Origin: Trueperaceae bacterium
Lineage (GTDB): Bacteria; Deinococcota; Deinococci; Deinococcales; Trueperaceae
Reading direction: 5' to 3'
Assembly: GCA_007130355.1 (NCBI GenBank)
Contig: SLSQ01000274.1
Span: 1 to 8,922 of the forward strand
Length of the DNA stretch: 8,922 nt
Shown: one piece after another, positions 1 through 5,908 of the stretch
Layout of the letters: each line of letters opens with the position of its first letter
Numbering within the stretch: position 1 is the first letter of the stretch
Position numbers and translations under genes: made by a program
Notes under the pieces: generated by a model
Databases searched by the model: none
What the model saw: the letters and a program-made list of their open reading frames with translations, nothing else
Told to the model about the DNA's origin: nothing

Positions 1-5
1 GCCCT

Positions 6-14
6 GGAGGAGGA
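6..14 (+). promoter_or_regulatory. Strong Shine-Dalgarno site for the first gene
   Basis: GGAGGAGGA lies just upstream of the ATG at 18, with a few bases of spacing. It is the strongest ribosome binding site in the window and fixes the start of the first gene. Only 17 bases precede that gene, so its promoter and upstream neighbour cannot be seen. Confidence 0.8.
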
Positions 15-17
15 ACC

Positions 18-1958
18 ATGATCACCGTCCGAACGTTGGCCGTCGGCCTGGCCGCCGTCCTGCTCGCGACCCTCGCCTGGGCGCAGGAGGCGAACGGGGA
101 CGACGTCCTCGAGCGCTACCGCCTGGCCACGAGCAGTCTGCAGCAGGCGAACGCCGCCCTGGCGGAGGACGCGGTCGCCGCCCGCACCGAACTGGACCGC
201 GCCTACAGCGCGCTGCTCACGCTCTCGCGCGGCGGGAGCGCGCCGCTCGCCTCGTCCCTCGACCGGGTGTTCGAGCGCGCCCGCACCGCGATCGAGAACC
301 GGAGCGCCACCGACCTCGCGGTCCAGACGTCGGTCCTGCGCGGCGGCTTCCAGCGGATGCTGTACGAGTCCGCGCTCGTCTCGGCGGTCGAAGGCCGCGA
401 CGCGCAGGCCGAGAGCCGTCTGTCCGCCCTCGCCGGCGACGTCGGTCTCGGCTCCGCTCGTCTCGACCAGCTCCAGGCCGCCGTGGACGTCGCCGAGATG
501 CGCCGCGTCTTCGAGGCCGGGGTGGCCGAACGGGTCGAAGCCCGCCTGACCTCCCTCCTCGACGCCGCGCCTCCGGCCGACACCGACGCCGCCTACCGCA
601 CCCTCTCCGCCGCGTACGCCGACTTCCTGCTGGTGCAGGACTCGGGGCGGTTGGATCCGGCCACGCAGGGGCGGATCGTCGGCGCGGCCGAAGCGCTGGT
701 CGCCGGCGAGTTCGAAGCGTACGGCAACGATCTCGCGGCCGCCGCCGAGCGGTTGGTCGCCCTTCGCGACGCCGCCGACGCGGGCCAGCCCGAGGACGTC
801 GTGGCGCAGGTCCCGCCCGCCGCCGAACCGGTCGACGGGCCGGAACCGGATCCCGAGCCGGACCCGACCGCCGAACCGCCGGCCGACGTGCAGGAGATGC
901 CGGACGCCGCCGACCCGGACGCCGCGCCGCAGCCGGCGGCGGAACCGGACGACGGCGCGACCGAAGAGGTCGCCGGCGTCGCCCTTCCGAGCGACGACGA
1001 CCCCGAGGCCACCGCCGAGCTCGCCCTCGCGCTCGAGGAGGGCGCCGTCACCCTCCCGATGCTGCGCGCCGCCTTCGCCGCCGAGGCCGAAGAGGCCCGC
1101 GTCGCGACCGAGGTGGAGGCCCTCGGCGCCGAACTGACCGCGGCCGGCCTTCCGGCGGCCGTCGCCGACGGCCTCGCCGAGGACCTGCACGCGTCGGGCA
1201 TCCGGTCGGTGACCGAGCTCGAACGCGACCTGGCGGCCCGCGTCGCCCGCATCGAGGCCGAGATCCAACGCGCCCGCCCCGCCGCCGCCCGCGCCGAGCT
1301 CGCCCGCCTGGCCGAGGCGTACGACGTCGGGCTCGGACGGATCGTCCCGCGGGTCGCGCCCGACGCCGACCTCGCCTACCAGGACCTGCTGACCCGGACC
1401 TCCGCCTCGCCGGCGCTCCGGCCCCAGGAGGCGTCGCTGCTCGCCGCCGCCACCACCGGACTCTCGGACGCGCTCCGGAGCCCCGGCCCGCACCTCGCGA
1501 CCGACCTCGCCGATACGGCCCACACCCTCTGGAGCGGCTGGGTCCGCGCCGCGATCGCGATCGCGCTCGGCCTCCTCGCGCTGATCCCGCTGCGGCTCCT
1601 GAGGATCGCGTTCGGCGGCGGCAACCGCAACTGGCGCCTGGTCGGAGCGGCGCTGTTCCTGCTGCTGCTCCCGGTGTTCGTCGAGGCGCTGATCTCGGCC
1701 GGCGCGCTGCTGGCCGAGCCGCTCTCGATGCCGCTGCTCGCCGCCGGAACGGTCTTCTCGATCTTCGCCAACGAGACCGCCCAGATGGCGTGGTTCGCCG
1801 CGACGGCGCTCGCGATCCTGCTCGCCTCGTTCGGCTTCTACGGCATCTGCGTGCAGTTCGGCGTGATCGGTCGCGGACCGAAGGCGGCGGCCGCCAAGGA
1901 ACCGGCGAAGCAGGCGACCCGGGACGAGACGTTGGTCGACTGGGACGACGACTACTGA
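18..1958 (+). CDS. Exported helical-repeat protein with three C-terminal membrane helices, unknown function
   Basis: I do not recognise the family of this 646-residue protein. Residues 1-22 form a Sec signal peptide with a probable cut after AWA (22), so the bulk lies outside the cytoplasm. Residues 23-260 and 330-500 are Ala/Leu/Glu-rich and look helical. They are separated by an acidic, Pro-rich linker at about 261-330. Three stretches resemble each other (about 51-115, 188-247, 448-505), sharing an AY-x-x-(L/F)L core followed by a helix and a late LA-x-x-x-x-x-L pattern. Hydrophobic segments lie at about 511-528, 541-560 and 591-612. The Arg-rich loop at 525-540 fits the cytoplasmic side, which puts the C-terminus, with a Lys-rich stretch and the acidic end DWDDDY, in the cytoplasm. 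The next gene follows after 31 bp. The repeats faintly recall the N-terminal domain fused to FTR1 iron permeases, but no REXXE iron motif is present. The gene is certain; its function is unknown. Confidence 0.93.
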   Translation: MITVRTLAVGLAAVLLATLAWAQEANGDDVLERYRLATSSLQQANAALAEDAVAARTELDRAYSALLTLSRGGSAPLASSLDRVFERARTAIENRSATDLAVQTSVLRGGFQRMLYESALVSAVEGRDAQAESRLSALAGDVGLGSARLDQLQAAVDVAEMRRVFEAGVAERVEARLTSLLDAAPPADTDAAYRTLSAAYADFLLVQDSGRLDPATQGRIVGAAEALVAGEFEAYGNDLAAAAERLVALRDAADAGQPEDVVAQVPPAAEPVDGPEPDPEPDPTAEPPADVQEMPDAADPDAAPQPAAEPDDGATEEVAGVALPSDDDPEATAELALALEEGAVTLPMLRAAFAAEAEEARVATEVEALGAELTAAGLPAAVADGLAEDLHASGIRSVTELERDLAARVARIEAEIQRARPAAARAELARLAEAYDVGLGRIVPRVAPDADLAYQDLLTRTSASPALRPQEASLLAAATTGLSDALRSPGPHLATDLADTAHTLWSGWVRAAIAIALGLLALIPLRLLRIAFGGGNRNWRLVGAALFLLLLPVFVEALISAGALLAEPLSMPLLAAGTVFSIFANETAQMAWFAATALAILLASFGFYGICVQFGVIGRGPKAAAAKEPAKQATRDETLVDWDDDY

Positions 1959-1973
1959 ATCGCGCCCCATCGC

Positions 1974-1979
1974 GGAGGA
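1974..1979 (+). promoter_or_regulatory. Shine-Dalgarno site of the coiled-coil/Roadblock gene
   Basis: GGAGGA sits 10 bases before the ATG at 1990, inside the 31-bp gap after the preceding stop. It supports that start. No promoter or terminator is visible in the gap, so cotranscription with the upstream gene is likely. Confidence 0.7.
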
Positions 1980-1989
1980 CCGTGCGCCG

Positions 1990-4725
1990 ATGACCAGCCC
2001 CGCCTACGCCACCTGCGTCGCCGCGCTCGAGCGCCTGCTGTCGCCGCGCGTCGCCTCCCGCACCTTGCGGGCGGCGATGCAGGCGTCCGGCGTGACGCCG
2101 GACGCCGCCACCGCCGAGCAGCTCGACCCGATCCTCAAGGGCCCGGTGTTCAAGCAGCTGCAGGTGGCGATGCCGCCCGACGCGGCGCGCGAGGCGGTCG
2201 AGGAGATCCTGAGCGCCATGCGCGACGCCGAGGCGCCGACCCCCGCACCGGACGATCCCGGTCCGGACCCGAGCGCGCCGTCGCCCCCCGGACCCGGTGC
2301 GGACCGGTCCGCCACGGGCAGGTCCGCACCGGACGCCGAGACGCCGGACCGAGCGGCCGCGGCCGTCGCGCCGGCCGAGGCGCATCCGGAACTCGAGCGG
2401 CTGCGGGCGGCGCTCCGTCCGTTCAACCTCTACTTCGAGTGGCCCGAGGTGCGCCGTCTCCGGGCTCAGCTCGGCCGCGCCCACGAGGCGCACGAGACGG
2501 GGGGCGAGGTCGACGCCCTGCTCACCGAGGCCGCCGACACCCTTCAGGAGGTCGAGCAGAAGCTCGAGGACCGCCTGGTCGAACAGGCGGAGCAGGTCGC
2601 GTCGCTCGAGGAGGCGTTCGAACAGGTCCGCGGTCTGGGCGGCGCGAAGGTCCGACGCCTCGAGTCGCTCCTGCGCCGGATCCGCGACGCGCAGGAGAAC
2701 CGGCAGCTCGCCGACGCCGAGATCGAACGGGGCAGCGGCCTGGTCCGGGAGCTGCGGAAGATGCAGGCGTCGAGCGTCTACCAGGACCGTCCGGGCGAGG
2801 AGGGGGACCAGCTCCGCGAGCAGCTCGCCGCCCTCGACCAGGCGGCCGAACTCGAGGCGATCGACCGCCTCGAGCGCCAGTGGACGCTGCTGCTGCAGCA
2901 CCGTGAGGACCTCGCCGCCCGTCTCGAGGAGGCGCGCACGCAGGTCCGCGGCGGGCTCACGCTCGGCGACGATCTCGGCCGTTTCGAGGAGACGTTCGCC
3001 CAGGCCCGGACCGAGCGGCTGCGCGAGGTCGAAGCGGAGCTCGACCGCACGGCGGCGTCGCTCGACGAGGCGGACGCCTGGAGCGAGGCGCTGCGCCGCG
3101 AGGCGGAGGTGCTCCGCGCGTTGCTCGACGACGGCCTGCCGCCGCTCGCCGACCTGGTGCGGTTCCACGACCGGTCGGCCCTGGCGCTGCGTCGCGCCGA
3201 GTCCGGTCCGGCCGCCGAGGCTCCGGAGGGCGAAGGCGTGGTCCGTTCGCCGCTCGACCGTCAGGGCGCCCGCCTGGCGCGGGCGCAGGAGGACCTGCTC
3301 CGCTACGAGGAGTACGACGACGAGGCCCTCGACCGCTACCGCGACGCGGTCGAGGAGCTCCGCGCCGCGCAGGCCGAGGAACGGGTCGACGCCGACGCGG
3401 AGGCCGCCGTCCGCGACGCCGCCGAGGCGTGGGGGCTCGCGTTACGTGCCTCCGGGGACGCCGAGACCGCCCACCGCACCCAGTTCGGCGCCCTGCTGCA
3501 ACGTCTCGAGGGCCTGCCCGCCGCGCTCGATCCGGACGGCACGGCGTCGCTCCGGGCCGACCTCGAACGGTGGTCCGCCGGCCCGCCCGACGAGGAGCTG
3601 CTCGCCGCCGCCAGCGCCGCGGTCGCCGACCGGGTGGCCGAGGCGCGCGCCGCGGCCCGCACCCGGCTCGAACGACTCGCCGACGACGCCGCGCGGCTCG
3701 GGGACGAGGAGCTGCTCTCCGCGGTGCGCAGCGCCAACGAGCGCCTCGAGGACGGTCTCGATCCCGACCTGGACGACCTCGAAGCGGCGGCGGCCGGCGC
3801 GCTCGAGCGCGCCGCCAGCGAGCAGCTCGACCGTCTGCACGCGCTCGAACGCGAAGCGGACCGGCTTCGCGAGATCGACCCGCGCGAGGAGGAACGGCTC
3901 GACGCCCTGCTCGCCGAAGCGCGCGAGGCGATCGCCGAAGGCCGCTCCGCTTCCTCCCTGGCCGAGGCGGCCGAGGTGGCCGAGCGCCTCGCCACCACCC
4001 TCGACCGCCGCATCGAGAACGTGATGCCGCGCCTGGACGAGGCGCTCGAAGCGTTCGCCAAGGTCGAACGGCTCAACAGCGACGACGTCGCGACCGTGCG
4101 CCGCATCCTGCGCCACCTGGACGGGCAGCGCGCCGCCTTCGCACGCGTCTCCCCCGCCCTGCGCGCCCGGATGGAACGGTCGTTGCAGGAGGCCGAGGAC
4201 CTGCTCGGTCGCCTCGAGGAGGAGGAGCGCGCCACCCGTGCGATCGCCGACCAGCTGATGGCGAGCGACCGCTTCGACGGGCTGCTCGACCTGTTCGGCG
4301 GCGGCGCCGCCGACGCCGCCGCCGAAGCGCACGGGGACGAGGCGCCGCAGACCGGGTCCGGCGAAGCGTGGCTCCGCAAGCAGCTGGTCGGTCGGTCGGT
4401 GTCGGCGGCCGCCCTGGCCGGTCCGGACGGGGCGCCGGTCGCGGCCGGCGGCACCACCGACGGGAGCGACGACCTCTGGGCCGGGCCCGCCGAGACCCTG
4501 GTGCGCCGGCTCGGCGACCTCGGCCGCGAACTCGGGATCGGTCGGTTCCGGATGATCACCGTCGAGCGGGAGGACGGCTGCGTCCTGCTCGCCTCGGCGC
4601 CGGAGGGCGCGGCCCTGCTCGCGAGCGACGATCCGGCCGCCGTCGGCATCCTCGCCGCGCAGCTCCGCTCCGACCCCGCCTGGCGCGCCGCGCTCGCCGC
4701 GCGCGGCGCCGGCGAAGAACCGTGA
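1990..4725 (+). CDS. Giant coiled-coil protein with C-terminal Roadblock/LC7-like domain
   Basis: This 911-residue protein has no signal peptide or membrane helix and is presumably cytoplasmic. Residues 1-77 look like a small folded domain (segment around ILKGPVFKQL, 48-57). Residues 81-130 are a Pro/Asp/Ala linker. From about 130 to 760 the chain is rich in Glu, Arg, Leu and Ala with heptad-like spacing and few prolines, as in long coiled coils. One conserved-looking block runs from MPRLDEAL (679) to LLDLFGGG (765-772). After a short Ala/Gly linker, residues 793-898 match the Roadblock/LC7 pattern: a strand with GPDGAPVA, a long helix (AETLVRRLGDLGRELG), then paired strands (FRMITVERED-GCVLLASAP). 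Such domains dimerise and in MglB act on the MglA GTPase; a GTPase partner is not seen here. The stop overlaps the tsaE start, so the gene is probably translationally coupled to tsaE. The domain call comes from pattern reading and is moderately sure. An SMC/kinesin-like identity is unlikely because there is no Walker A motif. Confidence 0.9.
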   Translation: MTSPAYATCVAALERLLSPRVASRTLRAAMQASGVTPDAATAEQLDPILKGPVFKQLQVAMPPDAAREAVEEILSAMRDAEAPTPAPDDPGPDPSAPSPPGPGADRSATGRSAPDAETPDRAAAAVAPAEAHPELERLRAALRPFNLYFEWPEVRRLRAQLGRAHEAHETGGEVDALLTEAADTLQEVEQKLEDRLVEQAEQVASLEEAFEQVRGLGGAKVRRLESLLRRIRDAQENRQLADAEIERGSGLVRELRKMQASSVYQDRPGEEGDQLREQLAALDQAAELEAIDRLERQWTLLLQHREDLAARLEEARTQVRGGLTLGDDLGRFEETFAQARTERLREVEAELDRTAASLDEADAWSEALRREAEVLRALLDDGLPPLADLVRFHDRSALALRRAESGPAAEAPEGEGVVRSPLDRQGARLARAQEDLLRYEEYDDEALDRYRDAVEELRAAQAEERVDADAEAAVRDAAEAWGLALRASGDAETAHRTQFGALLQRLEGLPAALDPDGTASLRADLERWSAGPPDEELLAAASAAVADRVAEARAAARTRLERLADDAARLGDEELLSAVRSANERLEDGLDPDLDDLEAAAAGALERAASEQLDRLHALEREADRLREIDPREEERLDALLAEAREAIAEGRSASSLAEAAEVAERLATTLDRRIENVMPRLDEALEAFAKVERLNSDDVATVRRILRHLDGQRAAFARVSPALRARMERSLQEAEDLLGRLEEEERATRAIADQLMASDRFDGLLDLFGGGAADAAAEAHGDEAPQTGSGEAWLRKQLVGRSVSAAALAGPDGAPVAAGGTTDGSDDLWAGPAETLVRRLGDLGRELGIGRFRMITVEREDGCVLLASAPEGAALLASDDPAAVGILAAQLRSDPAWRAALAARGAGEEP
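2294..2332 (+). repeat. Inverted repeat with a nested palindrome in the linker codons
   Basis: Two perfect 12-base arms, CCGGTGCGGACC (2294-2305) and GGTCCGCACCGG (2321-2332), are separated by 15 bases. The left arm also belongs to a 14-base palindrome, GCGGACCGGTCCGC (2299-2312). A related 10-base palindrome, GGTCCGGACC, lies at 2260-2269. All fall in codons for the low-complexity linker (about residues 90-115) of the coiled-coil protein. Such motifs arise easily in GC-rich Pro/Gly/Asp codons, but two alternative RNA hairpins could form here. Confidence 0.6.
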
Positions 4726-5186
4726 ACGCCGCGGCGGTGCCGGAAGGCGTCGCGCACGGCCCGTTCGAGCTGCGCGGCCCGGAGGCGACCGCCGCCTACG
4801 GCGCTCGCCTGGCCGACCGCCTGCCGCACGGAGCGACGCTGCTGCTCGTGGGTCCGCTCGGTGCCGGCAAGACCACCCTGGTGCGGGCTCTCGTCGCCGC
4901 CGCGGGCGGACCGGACGACGCGACCAGCCCGAGCTACGCGCTCGTCCACGCCTACCCCACGCCACACGGCGAGGTGGTCCACGTCGACGCCTGGCGCCTG
5001 CCCGACGCCGCCTCGGCGGAACGCCTCGCCCTCGACGAAGCGGGGGACCACGCCCGCTGGATCGTGATCGAGTGGGGCGACCTGCTGGCGGCGGCGCATC
5101 CCGAGGCGTGGCGCCTCGTCCTCGACCGGCCGAGCGGTCGCGACGACCTGCGCATCGCCACCCTCGCCGCGCCGGAGGACCGCTAG
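4722..5186 (+). CDS. tsaE: TsaE, ATPase of tRNA t6A biosynthesis
   Basis: TsaE is the cytoplasmic P-loop ATPase that works with TsaB and TsaD to attach the threonylcarbamoyl group to A37 of ANN-decoding tRNAs; its ATP hydrolysis resets the complex. The 154-residue product has the family length. Visible motifs are the Walker A loop GPLGAGKTT (44-52), the switch-like TSPSYALVHAY (68-78), the HVDAWRL signature (87-93, DxYRL in most members) and IVIEWGD (114-120). The start is the GTG at 4722, which overlaps the TGA of the upstream gene as GTGA and leaves the usual N-terminal extension before the P-loop. There is no clear Shine-Dalgarno site, so translation probably depends on coupling. A second in-frame GTG at 4737 is possible but less natural. 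tsaB follows one base after the stop, confirming the assignment. Confidence 0.95.
   Translation: MNAAAVPEGVAHGPFELRGPEATAAYGARLADRLPHGATLLLVGPLGAGKTTLVRALVAAAGGPDDATSPSYALVHAYPTPHGEVVHVDAWRLPDAASAERLALDEAGDHARWIVIEWGDLLAAAHPEAWRLVLDRPSGRDDLRIATLAAPEDR
5174..5179 (+). promoter_or_regulatory. Shine-Dalgarno site of tsaB inside the tsaE end
   Basis: GGAGGA lies within the last codons of tsaE, eight bases before a GTG at 5188. It decides the GTG start of tsaB and gives that gene its own ribosome entry besides coupling to tsaE. Confidence 0.7.
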
Positions 5187-5187
5187 G

Positions 5188-5751
5188 GTGCCGTCCCGCG
5201 ACCTGCGTCTGGGCCTCGACACCGCCACCTCCTGGCTGAGCCTGGCGCTGGTCGACGCGGACGGTCGCCTCGTCGCCCACGACGAGGTGCGTGCCGACCG
5301 GACCCACGCCGCGATCGTGCTGCCGCGGCTGCGCGACCTGTTCGACGAGGCGGAGGCCGTGCCGGACGATCTGACCGCCATCACCGTGGGCGTGGGACCC
5401 GGCTCGTACACCGGGGTGCGCATCGGCCTCGCGGTGGCGCGCGGCCTGGCGGCCGGGTCCGGCGCGCCCCTGGGCGGCGCCGACACGCTCGCCATGCTCG
5501 CCTGGGCCGCACTGCGCGACGGCGAGACCGGGATCGCCGCCATCGACGCGCGGCGCGGCGCGGCGTACGTGGCGGTCTTCCGCCGCGAGGGCGACCGGCT
5601 CCGCACCCTCCGGGAGGCGGCGAAGACCGACCGTGCCGAGGCGGCCGCGGCCCACCCGGAGGCGGCCTGGATCGAGGACCGGGCGCCCGCCGCGGCCTGG
5701 GCCGCCGCACGTCCACCCGGCGAGCGTCCACCGGCTGCGGTGTACCTGTGA
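5188..5751 (+). CDS. tsaB: TsaB, scaffold subunit of tRNA t6A synthesis
   Basis: TsaB (YeaZ) is the non-catalytic ASKHA-fold partner that dimerises with TsaD to form the t6A-transferase core and recruits TsaE. The sequence shows the N-terminal ASKHA strand LGLDTATSWLSLALVD (8-23), the helix after RTHAAIVLPRL (38-48) where most members have H-S-x-x-L-x-P, and the family hallmark GVGPGSYTGVRIGL (68-81). The product is 187 residues, shorter than the roughly 230 of the E. coli protein. It ends in PPAAVYL, like the P-x-YLR tail of the family, so it looks complete with a compact C-terminal half rather than truncated. The GTG start at 5188 has a good Shine-Dalgarno site at 5174-5179. TsaD is not in the window. 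Confidence 0.94.
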   Translation: MPSRDLRLGLDTATSWLSLALVDADGRLVAHDEVRADRTHAAIVLPRLRDLFDEAEAVPDDLTAITVGVGPGSYTGVRIGLAVARGLAAGSGAPLGGADTLAMLAWAALRDGETGIAAIDARRGAAYVAVFRREGDRLRTLREAAKTDRAEAAAAHPEAAWIEDRAPAAAWAAARPPGERPPAAVYL

Positions 5752-5897
5752 GCGCACGGTATACTCCGCGGGATCCGGCTCCGCACGCGCCGGCCGCGGG
5801 CGGCGCCCCGCCGCGCCGCACGCCGGTCCCCGAGGACGACCGTCCTCGCGACGCCCGTGCGCGCCGTGCGACCGGACCCTCATCGCGACCGAAGTAG
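5748..5897 (+). CDS. Doubtful 49-codon ORF between tsaB and mreB
   Basis: A GTG overlapping the tsaB stop (GTGA) opens a 49-codon frame that ends at a TAG embedded in the mreB ribosome binding site, 11 bases before the mreB ATG. The peptide is Pro/Arg/Ala-rich with no hydrophobic segment or recognised motif (it begins MSARYTPRDP and contains RPRDARARR). The end-to-start arrangement would couple it to both neighbours. Against it: no Shine-Dalgarno site is visible, open frames of this length are common at this GC content, and the same bases contain a -10-like box and a hairpin that suggest an untranslated leader. I think it is more likely a leader than a gene. Confidence 0.18.
   Translation: MSARYTPRDPAPHAPAAGGAPPRRTPVPEDDRPRDARARRATGPSSRPK
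5760..5765 (+). promoter_or_regulatory. Candidate -10 box of an mreB promoter
   Basis: TATACT, one base from the sigma-70-type -10 consensus, stands out in extremely GC-rich surroundings nine bases after the tsaB stop. No convincing -35 hexamer is found 16-19 bases upstream (that sequence lies in the last tsaB codons), and there is no extended TGn. If used, transcription would start near 5772 and give mreB a leader of about 135 bases. The isolated A/T hexamer is suggestive only. Confidence 0.4.
5831..5848 (+). repeat. Perfect 8-base inverted repeat in the mreB leader
   Basis: CGAGGACG and CGTCCTCG are exact reverse complements separated by AC. As RNA they would form a stem of about seven pairs with a four-base loop, about 60 bases before the mreB ATG. 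No T-run follows, so it is not a typical intrinsic terminator. It could be an operator for a dimeric regulator or a leader hairpin. A weaker GCGGG/CCCGC pair lies at 5796-5811. Confidence 0.5.
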
Positions 5898-5901
5898 GGA
5901 G
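5896..5901 (+). promoter_or_regulatory. Ribosome binding site deciding the mreB start
   Basis: AGGGAG lies seven bases before the ATG at 5909. A second in-frame ATG at 5918 would be 16 bases away, so the first ATG is preferred. This adds the residues MFS before MFRPW. Confidence 0.55.
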
Positions 5902-5908
5902 CATCCGC

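Noticed and set aside
18..1958. FTR1/EfeU-type iron permease
   Set aside because: Length, signal peptide and repeats recall fused FTR1 proteins, but only three membrane helices are present and there is no REXXE iron-binding motif.
1048..3168. Long open frame on the minus strand (706 codons) spanning two genes
   Set aside because: It is antisense to two convincing genes, its product is an Arg/Pro/Gly-rich chain without motifs, and very high GC removes stop codons from all frames.
2297..4024. Plus-strand frame of 575 codons inside the coiled-coil gene
   Set aside because: It is almost wholly Arg/Ser/Pro, the usual +1 shadow of Glu/Ala/Leu-rich coding sequence.
2590..4220. Many repeated CTCGAG/CTCGAC hexamers as a possible DNA motif array
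   Set aside because: They encode Leu-Glu and Leu-Asp pairs in frame with preferred codons, as expected of a GC-rich coiled-coil gene; spacing is irregular.
1990..4725. SMC, Rad50 or other ABC-type coiled-coil ATPase
   Set aside because: There is no Walker A motif, ABC signature or hinge-like globular centre.
5831..5848. Intrinsic terminator between tsaB and mreB
   Set aside because: The hairpin is perfect but no T-run follows and mreB lies just downstream on the same strand.
5633..5908. N-terminal extension of MreB to an upstream GTG
   Set aside because: It would overlap tsaB, add 92 Pro/Arg-rich residues absent from MreB proteins, and ignore the AGGGAG site before the ATG at 5909.
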